A DNA stretch of 64,000 nt from Asaia platycodi JCM 25414 (GTDB taxonomy: Bacteria > Pseudomonadota > Alphaproteobacteria > Acetobacterales > Acetobacteraceae). Where the stretch lies: NCBI RefSeq assembly GCF_000614545.1, contig NZ_BAKW01000018.1, positions 18,138-82,137 on the forward strand. Direction: 5' to 3'. Below the pieces are notes generated by a model. The model worked only from the letters and a program-made list of their open reading frames with translations, made no database searches and had not been told where the DNA came from. Of the stretch, positions 8,473 through 20,358 are shown piece by piece. How positions within the stretch are numbered: position 1 is the stretch's first letter; each line of letters opens with the position of its first letter. The position numbers and the translations under genes are program-made.

Positions 8473-11400
8473 TCAGTAATCGAAGCCGTAACTCAGACCG
8501 ACGCTCGACCCCGGGTCGTTCTCCGGCGTGGTGAAGCCGGTCACCTGCCCTCCCGTACCGACGGTCGTGTTGAGCTTCAGGCGCCTGGTCAGATCGACCT
8601 GCACCTGGGCCTGCGTGCCCGAGCCGCCTGTCGCCTGTTTGGCGCCCACATATACGCCTTTCATCACGTATTTGCCGGCTTCGAGACTGGCGCCCCCATT
8701 ATTGACGCCGCTTCCGCCACCAACCGCGAGACGGTCGAGGCCGAGAAGGCCGCGTACCTTGTTGAGCGGGTCGAAACTCGACCCACCCGTAATCTGGGCG
8801 ACCGCGGCGGCGAGGCTGGCAAGCTGTGTCGGTGAGAGCGAGGCAGTCGAACTGCCGAATAGCAGCATGGACAGGACCTGATCGCGCGGCAGCGAGGGCT
8901 GCGACGTGAAATCGATCTTCGGCGCGCTGGCATAGCCCCCGACAACGAGGCTCGCGAGCGTACCCTGCACATTGCGATCGGCTCGGAAATCTAGCGACGG
9001 ATCGAGTTTGTGATCGACGCCAGAACCATCGAAAGCGACGCGCCCCTTGGTGAAATTCAGATTGACCCCGGCAAGGTTGAAGAAGCCGCGCTTGAGATCG
9101 AAGCCCCCTGAAATATCGGGCGCCGTGCTGAGTCCACCGATATGCAGCTTGCCCGACATCTCGGCATCGAGCCCATGACCCCGCACGAAGAACTCGCCTG
9201 GCGAGACCACACCGATATCGAGCCCTATCACGAGCGAACTCGCACTGGCTTCGCGCTTTTCGCCCGGTCTGATGACCGTCAGTTGCGGTACCGAAGCCGG
9301 CATCGAACTTGGAATATTCACCACGACCGAAGGCAAACGAATTGTGCCATCGACATCAAGGCGACTGGAAAGCTGCCCATGCGCGCGCAGATCCGTGTCG
9401 ATCACGGCGGTCAGCAGATCGCTCGTGATCGGCTGCGCCTTACGTGCGACGATCCTGATATCGAGCGGCAGGCCGGGACGCAGAAATCCGACCGATCCAC
9501 TTACCGCGATCGTTCCCTTGCCGGCATGGGCCAGGACATTCTGCAAGGTCAGGCTGTCATCACTGGCCAGAATGATGCCGTTGATATCTGTCAGCCTCAC
9601 CCCTTGACCGTAATGGGCGAAATTGATCGCCTCGAGCGTGACGCGCCCGGTCGCCTTGGGCGCGGTGGGCACGCCATTAAGAGCAAGATCGATTGCCGTC
9701 TTGCCACTCAGCGCCATCCCTTGCGCGCCAAGGACAGCATTAGCCACTGAAAGATCGAGAGCGCCATTGACGCGCAATCCGATACTGCCGGTTGCAGAAA
9801 GCGGCACTGCGCCATTGGCGTGCAAGGTGATCTTGCTCCCGGCGTCGGCCTGAGCGGTCAACTGGGCCGTCTGCCCCGACAAAAGCGCGTTCGCCTGAAG
9901 TGAGAAGGGCGGCAGCGACTCACCCGGCCCGCTCCTCAGCTTGAACCCGCGCAGATTGACTGAAACCGATCCCCCCGGACGAGCGATTTCTCCCGTCAGA
10001 TCGGCCTGAGCGGAGAGAACCCCAATCGCGTCGAAACCGGAAACGAAAGGACGCGCGAGCGCAGGCGTCACCTGAGCGACCCGCAGATGAAGATTGAGCC
10101 TGGGTTTGATCGTCCCTGCCAGATCGAGCGTGGCAGGCGAAACACCCTGCGGTGCAATCGCGAGCTGGAGACGATCGACGCCTGTTACCTCGCCAAAATC
10201 GATCTTGCTTGCGCCACCGAGGCGTATGGTCTCGCCCTTGACCAATGCAGAAAACCGATTGAGCCGGAGAGTTTTTCCGCCCAGATCCAGCAGGAGCGCC
10301 GTATCGATAGACGCCGGAGCCGCCATGACATTCTGAAAGGCGCCGCTGAGTGACAGAGACAACGCATCGAGCGAGCCCTGAGCCGAGAGTTTCGCAGCAC
10401 CCTTGATGTTCTGCGCGTCGATGCCAGTGAGCGCAAGTTTGAGATTGAAATTCGGCTTGTCGACCGGATTATTCACCGTGCCCGTCAAATCGATCGCCCC
10501 GAGACGAGCCTCGGGCGCATTGACACCGCCCTTGAGCGACAGGCTGACGACAGGAGCACCGTGTCCGATGCCTCGCTCGTGTGCACATCGAGCACGAGCT
10601 TCCCGCCGAGGCGATGACCCGCAAGGGCGCTGAAATCGTTCAGATCTCCCGCCGTAATCGCCATAGTCCCCAAAGGCACGCGTGCAGAGGGCGGCAGCGC
10701 GAGATGCGCCTTTCCAGTCAGGCTTGCCCAGTCGAGCGTGTTAAGAACAAACTCGGCCGAGCCATCACCATGACGGGCAAAAGCGGCATCGAGCGCGAGT
10801 TTACGCCCATCGAGCTTGCCATCGGCGCGCAACGTGCCTTCCGGCGTGGTGGGCAGATGTAGCAGGTTCAGATCGAGTGTCAGGGGGCCGGCAGGGACCT
10901 CGCTCGCACCAATCTCACCCTTGATCTGCGTTCTCGCCGCCAGATCCTGAAATGGGCCTTCGGCATGGGCAGACAAAGCGAGATGCCCATGAAGCTGCGG
11001 CGCCGCAGCTTTGAGATCGGGGAGCGCCAGAACGAGATCGCTCACCAGAGAGGGCGTTTTTCCCAGAGAAATCGAGCTTCGTCATGGAGATGCAGCGCCC
11101 GCCCGTCGATGGTCAGATCGCCGATCCGCACAACGCGCCCCTCCTTGCCTTCGGGAGACGCCGTGGCATCTAGCGCAATCCTGGCATCGTCACCGATGAG
11201 GGATACGGTCTGCTTCAGGCCGCCAGTAATCGAGAGGCGATCGAGCAGCTTGACCCGCGACTCTCCTTTGGGCCGATAGGTGAAATCGGCATGGGTCACG
11301 TTGTGACCTGCAAGCGCGATCTTGCCGATAGCGGCCAGCGGCTTGAGATCGGGCAACACAAGATCAAGCGCGCCGCTTATCTCCGGCTTGAGACTGGCTG

Positions 11401-12692
11401 AGGCTCCGAGCTGGAACAGATCATGCGTGACAGTCAGCGTAACGGGTTGCCCCTCGGCATTCGGCCGCGCCGTGACCCTTGCCTCTATCGGGCTCGTCGC
11501 CAGAAGCGCACTAGGCACACCCGGTACACGCACACCCTCGGCGCGCATCGTAAGCAGCAGATTATCCGCACGGGCGCTCTTGCTCTCATCTCCCGAAAAC
11601 CGGCGGATAGATGGGTCACGCCGGCACCGGAAGCGGCAAGGGAATCAAGGTCGAGCGCTCCACTGCCTGAAGGCGCCAACAGATCGCCGTGCAACTCGGC
11701 GGAGAGCGAAAACCCGTTCCAGGCCACGCCCGCAAGCGGCGACATGGCTGGCGTCGACGCCTTCAGGTTCAGACTGCCTGATGATGAAGCAGATCGAGCG
11801 CCCCTTGGGCATGAGCCTTTACGGCGCCCGCCTGGATGTCGAGCAAAAGATGATTGGCGCGCAGCGGGCCTGACAGATCGAGCGTTAAGGTGAGCGGGTC
11901 GAGCGTGTCCATGCCGGCGAACTGGGTCACAAGACCCTGCGCCCCGTCCTGTGCGCTCAGATGCAGATCGATGGCATCGCGCGGTGTCGCCAGCGCAACG
12001 ACAATCGTCGCGGGGCGATCGAGGCGTTTGATCGTCAGACCAAGATCTGCCTTGGGCAGATGTCCCAGCGTCAGCCCGTCAAGGATCGGCGCCAAATCGG
12101 CCAGAACAAGATGCCCCTGCGCCGAGACGCTGAGCGGAAAACCGACGAGGGATTTTCCCAAATCGATGCGGGCAATATCGAGTTTCTGCAGCGCGATTTT
12201 GAAATGCAGGCTCGATGGCGTGCTGGGCGCGGAAGGCGGCGTAGGAACGGACGGGTCGCTGACCGGCAAGCGATCGAAACGCAGGGCCTGCGCCTGAAGC
12301 AGCGAGGCCTTGACCGATTTGTGCACAAGCGCGAGGGGCGACCAGTTCAGGCGCAGATCGTCTATGGCCAGATAGGGCCCGATATGGTCGTTAACGGTGA
12401 GACGGCGCAAATGCAGACGATACGGAAAGGCACCGTCCAGCCCCTGAATCTGCACCATGCCGCCCGTGAGACTTGTCGTCTCGCGTTCGATGAAACGCTG
12501 CCCGTAAGGGATATTGGCAAAAATGAGAATCCCGACCAGAGCCAGCGTCACGACGGCCGTCGGCACGCCCAGAACCAGGGCGACACACCACAGCACGATA
12601 CGCTTCCAGCGCGCCGGACGGGGTTTCAGGTTGGGTTCAGGATTCCGCGAGCCCTCGCGGAAGGAATGATCGATTACGGGGCGCGCGCTCAT
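8473..12692 (-). CDS. tamB: Translocation and assembly module inner membrane protein TamB (four frame breaks)
   Basis: A very large protein of about 1,400 residues with one N-terminal membrane helix (IVLWCVALVLGVPTAVVTLAL) and a long run of beta-strand repeats, ending in the DUF490/TamB C-terminal domain and the terminal SYGFDY. TamB spans the periplasm and works with TamA in outer membrane protein or lipid traffic. The reading frame is broken near 11770, 11600, 11082 and 10585; at each place the protein resumes cleanly in another frame (for example GSLNLKASTPAMSPLAG, DESKSARADNLLLTMRAEG, GAPVVSLSLKGGV). At 11770 and 11082 one G or C in a doublet seems to be missing. Start ATG at 12692 overlaps the tamA stop (TGATG). 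Confidence 0.9.
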
Positions 12693-14773
12693 CAGAAAGT
12701 CTCCCCGAGACCGATATAAAGCTCCCATTTATCGCCATGAGGCGGCCTGTTGGCTGGCAGGGCCACGTCGAGGCGCACCGCCGATAGGAGTGTAGTAGCG
12801 CACACCCGCGCCATAACCGACGCGCAGCTTGCCCTGAAACGGACGACTGCCAACGCCCACCTGACCGGCATCGACAAACGCCGCCGCACCGAAGCTCTTG
12901 AGGATGCGCTGGCGGAATTCGACAGATCCGGCGTCCAGCGACGTGCCGCCAATGCCATATTTGCCGTTTTGCGGCCCGACACCCTGATAACGAAAGCCGC
13001 GAACCGTGGCGGGGCCACCAGCGTAAAGTCGCTGATCGGGCGGTATCTGATAGGTCGAGGCACCCTGCACTGAGCCCACGAGCCCGCGCACGGCGATGAC
13101 GGAACGCCCTGGCGCGCTCATTCCGATTCGGTGCAGGTCGAAATAGGTCGAAGCACTGGCGCTCATGATCGTGAAAAACGCGCTGCCGTTTTCGAGGGAC
13201 TCAGACGGGGTGATATTAACCGTAGCACGCATGCCGTGGGTTGCCGGATCGATCGGGTTCGACAGCTCAGTGCTGTCATAGACTGCGCCGAGTGGAAGCT
13301 GGACGATCAGATAATTGGTCGAAACGCCGAACTGCTTGATGTTCTCCTGCTCTGCCACGAGGCTGCCATTGATACTCCATCGCTTGTTGAGCCGCCTTAT
13401 AAGCCCGCCGCGCAGCAGAATGGCCGTCTGGTGGTACGAATAAAGCAACTGCCTGATCCCCTCGACGCGCAGACTCAGATTCTGGTCGCGCCGAAGAAAA
13501 TCAGGCTTGAGGAAATCTGCATAGACATCGTAGCCAAGCCCTTGCTGCGCTGAGCCCCCAACCCCGGTGACAAGCGCGGTCAATTTGAGCTGTTCGGCCG
13601 CGCCGAGCAGATTGCGATGCGTCCAGCTTGCGCCCACACGGCCGCCGAGATCGGTTGAATAGCCGACCTGCCCCGACACGGTATGACGCTTGCCTTCATC
13701 GAGCGTAAAGCGAAGCGGCATGGCCTGCGTCACATTGGGCGTGCCCTGACCACGTGCCAGAGCCACGAGGGGCGGCGCGTCATGCACACCGACCGAGGAA
13801 AAGATCCCCACCCCGGCGAGATCCTGACGCGCTGCCTCGATCTTGCTCGGCTGATAGAGCTGACCTTCATGGATCAGCAGACGGCGACGGAGAAATTTCT
13901 CGCGCGTCCGCTCCAACCCCGTGAATCCTATCGGTCCTATATCGACAACTGGACCGACGCCAACGGCGAATTCAAGATCGAGCGTGTGCGTTGCGGGGCG
14001 AAGATAGGCGACAGGTGTCGAGACATTAGCCTGGGCGTGGCCCTCCTCAAGCAGCGCGTGCAGGAGCCCGGATTGCGCAGCGAGCACATCGGAAGCCACG
14101 GCTTTCTGACCCGTTTCCAGTCCGAACGCCTTGCGCGCTGTTTCATCCAGCACCACCGGGTGCTGCATTGGCGATTCTGCAATGACGCATGAGTGTCTTT
14201 CGAACCTGACACCGCTTTGCCTCGTGCTCCGCCCCCGGATGCTTCCTTTACTCGCGTGCTCGGCGCTTTCGGAGGCGGTTCGCCATTCAAAGTCCCGGCA
14301 ACAAGGGTGACCTTGCCAATATGAAACTGAGGCCCGGTTATGGTCTTGATGGTGATCCGCAGCTTTTTGCCGCCCGAAGCCGCCCCACCCATGGCCGCAA
14401 GACGATCCGGCAGCGCCGGATTGCGCCCGTCTATCTCGCCACCATCAGGCAGACGCACAGTGATGACCACCTTGCCTGCATAGAAACCCCGGCTTTCGAG
14501 CGCGGTCTGCACACGGTCATAATCCCCCCTGATGCGCCCGGCGAGTGCATAGGGATCGACCGCCCTGGTTTTCTGCAACGATACGAGCGTAGACGACGCC
14601 TGAACCATCGGATCGAGATCGGGATCGGAAGAGGGCAGGATCTCGACCTGATAGGCCTCGTCGCGCTCGGTGGTTTTATGTGCCGCCTTGCCATCGGGCT
14701 TGCCAGCCGCGAAAGCTGGTGAAAGCACGGGCGTGACACCGGCAAGGCACAGGGCGACCACGGCACGGGTCAT
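12692..14773 (-). CDS. tamA: Outer membrane BamA-family protein TamA (two frame breaks)
   Basis: Signal peptide (MTRAVVALCLAGVTPVLSP, start ATG 14773), POTRA-like domains, then a 16-strand barrel of the BamA/Omp85 family with the VRGFRYQGVGPQ motif of loop 6 and AAFVDAGQVG. One break lies between about 14190 and 14250, in a poorly conserved linker. A second lies near 12783: in the continuing frame the protein ends with WELYIGLGETF, the terminal phenylalanine expected of an outer membrane barrel, whereas the uncorrected frame ends in an unnatural tail. An upstream start at 14857 is possible but would spoil the signal peptide. Together with tamB it forms an operon. Confidence 0.9.
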
Positions 14774-15056
14774 GAGAGCCGCTTTCAAACGCGGGTTTCT
14801 CCGACAGCTGCGAGAGAGACGATAAGGCGAAACGCGGCAAAACGACAGCAAAGGCACTCCTGCTGTTTGGTCGGTCCTTGCAAGGTATGGCTGAAAAGCG
14901 TGTCCAGATCATGTCATGGCTACACCGTCAAGAAAAGGCGGCTACGGGTTCTTTTCCCTCTCCGGACGCAGAGCACGAGGGTTTCGCACACTCTTAATCA
15001 AATCATCGCGGTAACGCGGTTGTCCGGGACGGCGATTTCGCGCTAGATACGGGTCA
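14774..15056. other. Divergent spacer between tamA and the acyltransferase gene
   Basis: 283 bases that must hold the promoters of two divergent genes. I see no clear operator, hairpin or small gene here. Confidence 0.5.
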
Positions 15057-16001
15057 ATGACTGACGCGATTACGCGCCGCCGTCCCGCGAGTGACGCTTC
15101 CGGCCCCGAACCCAGGACCGCCCCGCTTGAGCCCGCTCTGGGGAACAGCCTTGTTTGTCGGCTGCGCGCGATCAGGCGCATGGGCCTGTCCTGCCTTTGG
15201 ACCCTCGTCGCCAGCTTGCCACAACGCGCACTCCTTCGTCGCCAGAGCGCGGCCAAAATCGTTTTTGCCCGTTTCTACTGGGCAATGATCTGCCGCATTC
15301 TCGGCCTTCGCGTTCGCGTCATTGGTGAAGCCGCCGGAACGATACGTGACAGCCTCGCTGTAAAGAACGGCGAGCGGCCGATCATTTTCGTCGCGAATCA
15401 TTCCTCCTGGCTCGACATTGCCGTTGCAGGCGGCATTCTGCCGACCGTTTTCGTTGCGAAACAGCAGATCGCCGACTGGCCCGTCATCGGCACCCTCGCC
15501 CGTCTCGGCAGGACGATTTTCGTAAGCCGCCAGCGCAACAATACCGGGCGCGAGCTTCAGGCCATGACCGATCGCCTCAATAATGGCGATAATCTCATCC
15601 TCTTCCCCGAAGGCACCTCGACGGATGGCACGCATGTGTTGCCCTTCATGTCGTCTTTCTTTGCCATCGCAAAACCAAGCCGTGTCGACACCTCCTTGCC
15701 GACGCCGCCATCCGTACTGATCCAGCCCGTCTCGATCGTGTATGATCGCCTCGACGGGCTGCCCATCGGGCGCGCAAGACGCACGGCGCTGGCCTGGTAT
15801 GGCGATATGGAACTCGCGCCTCATATCTGGTCGGTCACGCAGTGGCGCTCGCTGGGGGCAACGGTGATTCTGCACCCGCCAGTCGATCCTGCCGATTTTC
15901 CGAGCCGCAAGGAGCTTTCCTCTGCCGTGCAGGAAATCGTGGCGCTGGGTGTGGCGAAGCTTCATCACAACCCTGACCATCCCGAAGCGGTCCAGCTCTG
16001 A
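15057..16001 (+). CDS. plsC: 1-acyl-sn-glycerol-3-phosphate acyltransferase (PlsC family)
   Basis: A 314-residue membrane-associated acyltransferase. The catalytic NHSSWLD (HX4D, about residues 119-125) and the substrate-binding FPEGTSTDG (about residues 184-192) define the PlsC/LPLAT family, which makes phosphatidic acid from lysophosphatidic acid. A hydrophobic stretch near residues 42-55 and another around 75-90 fit a membrane anchor. It is longer than minimal PlsC proteins because of a basic N-terminal extension. An ornithine-lipid acyltransferase (OlsA) role cannot be excluded. Confidence 0.85.
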   Translation: MTDAITRRRPASDASGPEPRTAPLEPALGNSLVCRLRAIRRMGLSCLWTLVASLPQRALLRRQSAAKIVFARFYWAMICRILGLRVRVIGEAAGTIRDSLAVKNGERPIIFVANHSSWLDIAVAGGILPTVFVAKQQIADWPVIGTLARLGRTIFVSRQRNNTGRELQAMTDRLNNGDNLILFPEGTSTDGTHVLPFMSSFFAIAKPSRVDTSLPTPPSVLIQPVSIVYDRLDGLPIGRARRTALAWYGDMELAPHIWSVTQWRSLGATVILHPPVDPADFPSRKELSSAVQEIVALGVAKLHHNPDHPEAVQL

Positions 16002-16211
16002 ACGATATGACCGCACCGGGCGTCGAAGCGGAAGCTTCAAAGTCGCCCAAATATTACCCATGCATTTACCGCGTCTTTCCGCTAGAATGGCAGTCAGACC
16101 ATCCATAAAAGGGCATAAGGAACAAACCAGAGAAAACATCCCTGGACATCAGGATTTTTCTCCGCTCCCACGCCCCGCAGAGCAGCGCCATTTGGCAAAA
16201 GGTAAGGACAC

Positions 16212-17627
16212 GTGACCGTCGAGGCTTCCACCGACAGCAGACTTCCCGTTCAGAACGACATGAATGCCAATACACGTGGCCTGCATGTCATCACCTGGGG
16301 CTGTCAGATGAACGTCTATGACAGCGCGCGCATGACCGATGTTCTGGCCCCCCTCGCTATCGTGCCGTGACGACGCCCGAACAGGCCGAGATGGTCATTC
16401 TCAATACCTGCCATATCCGCGAGCGCGCCGCCGAGAAAGTCTTCTCCGAGCTTGGTCGTCTGCGCAAGATCAGCCAGGAGCGCGAGGCCTCGGGGCTGAG
16501 CCGGTCGATCATCGCCGTAGCCGGATGCGTTGCCCAGGCCGAGGGGGAGGAAATCCTCGCCCGCGCTCCCTATGTCGACATCGTTCTTGGCCCGCAGACC
16601 TATCATCGCCTTCCCGAGATGGTCGCCCGCGCCGCGCGCGCCGGTGGGGCCGTGATCGACACTGATTTTCCAGTCGAGATGAAGTTCGACTTCCTTCCGC
16701 AGGACGCTGCACCGCAGGTCGAGGGCAATCTGACAGCTTTCCTCACCATTCAGGAAGGCTGCGACAAATTCTGCTCCTTCTGCGTTGTGCCCTATACACG
16801 CGGCGCTGAAACCAGCCGTTCGTTGCCGTCGGTTCTTGCCGAGGCGCGACGCATGGTCGAAAGCGGCGTGCGCGAGATCACGCTGCTGGGGCAGAACGTC
16901 AATGCCTATCATGCGATGACGGTCAGGACGGAACCGCCGATCTGCCAAGGCTGGCAGCAGCTCTGGCAGCGCTGCCTGGGCTTGAGCGCATCCGCTACAT
17001 GACGTCGCATCCGCGCGACATGGATCAGACGCTGATCGACGCCCACCGCGACAACCCGGCCCTGATGCCCTTCCTGCATCTGCCCGTCCAGTCAGGCTCG
17101 GATCGCATCCTAAAAGCATGAATCGCGGCCATACAGCTGACGAGTATCGGGCTCTCATCGTACGCATGCGCGAGGCCTGCCCTGATCTGGCACTGTCTTC
17201 CGATTTCATCGTCGGCCATCCCGGCGAGACAGATGAGGATTTTGAAGCAACGATGCAGCTGGTGCGCGATATCGGTTTCGCACAGGCTTTCTCGTTCAAA
17301 TATTCCCCGCGCCCCGGAACGCCCGCCGCCGGTCAGCCTTTCCAGATCGACGAAGCGGTCAAGGATGCACGGCTTCAGCGTTTGCAGGCGCTTCTTCGCG
17401 AGCAGCAGGATGCGTTCAACGCCGATATGGTCGGCCGCACCCTGCCTGTGCTGTTTACCGGGCGCGGTCGCAAACCCGGGCAGATCTCCGGGCGTTCACC
17501 CTATCTGCAACCGGTGCATGTCGACGGCCCCGATGATCTTATCGGGCAGACCGTGCCGGTTGTGATAACCCAGCGTCTTACCAATTCGCTGGCTGGTACA
17601 CTCTTACGGGAGAGAGTCTGCGCTTGA
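16212..17627 (+). CDS. miaB: tRNA-2-methylthio-N6-dimethylallyladenosine synthase (three frame breaks)
   Basis: Radical SAM methylthiotransferase modifying A37 of tRNAs reading UNN codons. The GTG at 16212 follows AGGTAAGG. Visible parts: N-terminal UPF0004 domain with cysteines in [20 protein letters not shown] and [12 protein letters not shown]; the radical SAM cluster CDKFCSFC; and a C-terminal TRAM-like region. The frame breaks near 16360 (APL-GYRAVTT, one G missing), 16915 (YHADDGQDG, one G missing) and 17120 (ILKAMNRGH, one base missing). All key cysteines are kept. First gene of the classic miaB-phoH-ybeY-corC operon; its stop overlaps the TTG start of phoH. Confidence 0.9.
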
Positions 17628-18792
17628 GCCACCCCACGGCACCCCAGTCGCATCCCGGACACGGGACCAATGACCGTAATTCCAGGCGGCAGCTTCCGCC
17701 TGATATCCCCCCTCAGGAACAAGGCCATCGCACCTCTGCGCTGCGCTTTGGCGATAATATCCTGCTCCAGCAATTGCTGGGCGATCATGACCGTCATCTG
17801 ATCCGCCTCGAACAGGGCTTCGATGTGCGTCTGACCTGCCGTGGCAACAAGATTGCTATCACAGGTGAAGCCGCGTCGGTTGCACGCGCCCAGGCGGCCA
17901 TCACGGCACTTTACAATCAGCTCGAACATGGCGGGAAGATCGACGGGCCCGTAGTGGATAGTGTGATTCGCCTCTCCGCCTTGCCTCGTCCGTCGCGACA
18001 GGCCGAGCCCCGCGTCTCGCAGGTACGCCCTGCCGAACCGCCCCGTCGCGATTCTGAAAATCCGGCACCCTTTCAGGATCTGCCTGCCATACGCACCAAG
18101 CGCGGCGCAATCGCCCCCCGCTCGCGCGGCCAGGCAGCCTATATGGAAATGCTGGCCAGGACCGAACTGACCTTTGGCATAGGCCCGGCTGGCACTGGCA
18201 AGACCTATCTTGCCGTCGCTCAGGGTGTCGCCATGCTTCAGGCGGGCCAGGTGGATCGTATCATTCTCTCGCGTCCTGCCGTCGAAGCCGGTGAGCGGCT
18301 CGGCTTTCTGCCGGGCGATCTGCGTGAAAAGATCGACCCCTATCTGCGCCCGCTCTACGATGCGCTCAATGACATGCTGCCGGGCGATCAGGTCGCACGG
18401 CGCATGGCCAATGGCGAAATCGAGGTAGCGCCTCTCGCCTTCATGCGCGGGCGCACTCTGGCCCACGCCTTCGTCATTCTTGACGAAGCCCAGAACACGA
18501 CCCCTGCCCAGATGAAGATGTTCCTGACCCGCATGGGGCAAGGCGCGCGCATGGTCATCACGGGCGATCTCAGCCAGATCGATCTGCCTTCGGGCGTCGC
18601 ATCGGGTCTGCGTGAAGCGTCGAGACCCTTGAAGGCCTGCCGGGAATTGGTATTACGCGTTTTGAGTCTGCCGATGTCGTGCGCCACCCCCTCGTGGGCC
18701 GCATCGTGGACGCTTATGATCAACGAGTGGCTGCGGCACGGGATTATTCCCGAGGCAGGTCGCGCCGGGAATACAATGGAACCTCGAAGTAG
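17624..18792 (+). CDS. phoH: PhoH family ATPase (frame break)
   Basis: Cytoplasmic ATPase of the PhoH/PhoL type, linked with YbeY in RNA and ribosome metabolism. The KH-like N-terminal part (RLEQGFDVRLTCRGNKIAITG) precedes Walker A GPAGTGKTYLAVA and Walker B FVILDEAQNTTP, then TGDLSQIDLP. Near 18618 the frame breaks: the protein should go on as VETLEGLPGIGITRFESADVV and end at the TAG at 18790-18792. Read literally, the frame runs on into ybeY and gives a false PhoH-YbeY fusion. TTG start overlapping the miaB stop. Confidence 0.9.
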
Positions 18793-19303
18793 TCTTACCC
18801 CATCCGCCGAAGAGCCATCCTCTATCATGAGGGCGGCCCTTCGCTCACGTCTGGACCTGATCGTGGCCGATCGCCGCTGGCGTGCCAGCGTGCCCAATCT
18901 GGAAGCGCTGGTCGCACGCTGCCTAGAGGCCAGCTGGCCCTGGCTGGATCGTGATCGCGTCCCCGCTTTCCTTCTGGCGAGCGATCACGCCGTCAAGGCG
19001 CTCAACGCCACGTTCCGTGACAAGAACAAGCCGACCAATGTTCTCACCTTCGAGGAAAACGATGGTTTCGGCGATGGCGATATCGCCCTGGCCTATGAAA
19101 CGGTACGGCGCGAGGCGCGGGCAAGCGGCAAGAAATTTCCGCATCATTTCGCGCATCTGGTCATTCACGGGCTTCTGCATCTGGCTGGTCACGACCATCA
19201 TCGCCCGGACGAGGCGCGCCTGATGGAGATGACCGAGTCCCGCATTCTTGCACGTCTGGGGGTCCCGAATCCCTGGCGGCTGGGTGGAGGGCGCGGCGCA
19301 TGA
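18776..19303 (+). CDS. ybeY: Endoribonuclease YbeY / rRNA maturation factor
   Basis: About 175 residues with the zinc-binding signature HGLLHLAGHDH (three histidines) characteristic of YbeY, which matures the 16S rRNA 3' end and acts in late ribosome quality control. The upstream PTNVLTFEENDGFGDGDIALAYETV matches the family's conserved block. I place the start at the ATG 18776, which overlaps the corrected phoH end by 17 bases. The stop overlaps the corC start (ATGA). Confidence 0.9.
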   Translation: MEPRSSLTPSAEEPSSIMRAALRSRLDLIVADRRWRASVPNLEALVARCLEASWPWLDRDRVPAFLLASDHAVKALNATFRDKNKPTNVLTFEENDGFGDGDIALAYETVRREARASGKKFPHHFAHLVIHGLLHLAGHDHHRPDEARLMEMTESRILARLGVPNPWRLGGGRGA

Positions 19304-20220
19304 GCGAAAGCGACGAGCATCGCCAGCGGCCCAACAAAGGACTGTTTGGCATCTTCAACCGCAAAGGGCGCGAACAGGGGCTGAGGCTTTCCATCGCCGC
19401 CCTGGTGGAAGAAGCGGCAACTCCGCATCCCGAAGCCGGAACACGCCCTGAACTTGACCGTCAGGAACGCGCGCTCATTACCAATGTGCTGCATCTGCGC
19501 GAAAAGACGGCCGATGACGTCATGGTGCCACGTGCCGATATCGTCTCGATGTCAGCCGATATCACGCTGGACGAAGCGCTCGATTTCATGCGTCGTGAAA
19601 ATCACTCGCGCGTGCCCGTCTATCGCGAACATCTCGACAACGTCATCGGCATGATTCACGTCAAGGATCTGATTGCCTATCTTGGCACATCGGAAGCCTT
19701 CGATATCGAACCACTTCTGAGGCAGCCTTTGATGGTGGCTCCCCAGATCCCGGTTCTGGACCTGCTCCTCCAAATGCGCCAGCGCCGGACCCATCTGGCT
19801 CTGGTTATCGATGAATATGGTGGCGTGGACGGTCTGGTGACCATCGAAGATCTGGTCGAAACCATCGTCGGGGATATTTCAGACGAGCATGACGAACCGG
19901 TATCAGCGATGATTTCGGAACGGGCAGACGGGTCTTTCGATCTCGATGCTCGCCTGCCTGTCGACGAGCTTGAGGGCTTCATGGGGCCGGTGCTGACCGA
20001 AGCAGAGCGTGAGGCCGAGATCGAGACGGTGGGCGGTCTCGTCTTCCGTCTGGCAGGGCACGTCCCGATACGGGGCGAGGTTTTCACCCATGAAAGCGGT
20101 CTCGTCTTTCGCGTGACGGATGCCGATGCCCGCCACATACGCGCCTTGCGTATGCGCGTGCCCTCAGACTGGGTGCGCAGCGATAACGGCCAAGCCGATC
20201 GGGAAACCGAAACCCGCTGA
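19300..20220 (+). CDS. corC: CBS-domain transporter-associated protein of the CorC/HlyC type
   Basis: A 306-residue protein with two CBS domains (about residues 70-190; VMVPRADIVSM, HLALVIDEYGGVDGLVTIEDLVE) and a C-terminal CorC_HlyC domain (VGGLVFRLAGHVP). It lacks the membrane DUF21 domain, as in E. coli CorC/YbeX, and probably assists divalent metal efflux or ribosome-related functions. Last gene of the miaB operon, translation-coupled to ybeY. Confidence 0.88.
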   Translation: MSESDEHRQRPNKGLFGIFNRKGREQGLRLSIAALVEEAATPHPEAGTRPELDRQERALITNVLHLREKTADDVMVPRADIVSMSADITLDEALDFMRRENHSRVPVYREHLDNVIGMIHVKDLIAYLGTSEAFDIEPLLRQPLMVAPQIPVLDLLLQMRQRRTHLALVIDEYGGVDGLVTIEDLVETIVGDISDEHDEPVSAMISERADGSFDLDARLPVDELEGFMGPVLTEAEREAEIETVGGLVFRLAGHVPIRGEVFTHESGLVFRVTDADARHIRALRMRVPSDWVRSDNGQADRETETR

Positions 20221-20260
20221 TCGCGATCGGGCTGTCATGCAGCCTGCCGCCACGTCGAAA

Positions 20261-20300
20261 CAAGTGCTGGCGCCTGTTCTCTGTCGGGCACCAGCACTTG
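20261..20300. repeat. Perfect 10-base inverted repeat after corC
   Basis: CAAGTGCTGG at 20261-20270 and CCAGCACTTG at 20291-20300, separated by 20 bases. It lies 40 bases past the corC stop and 58 bases before the next start. It may be a terminator for the miaB operon (no T run) or an operator for the thioredoxin-like gene. Confidence 0.55.
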
Positions 20301-20358
20301 ACGCGGGCGCCCCTTCCGGTCTTCAAAACTTTGACATCATCCAACGGGAGTGTTTTCC

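Noticed and set aside
15054..16139. A 361-codon frame on the minus strand
   Set aside because: Antisense shadow of the PlsC-type gene; composition is that of a reversed coding strand.
17624..19303. A 559-residue PhoH-YbeY fusion protein
   Set aside because: The join lacks the conserved PhoH C-terminal part, which is found in the next frame and ends at its own stop (18792). One missing base near 18618 creates the fusion.
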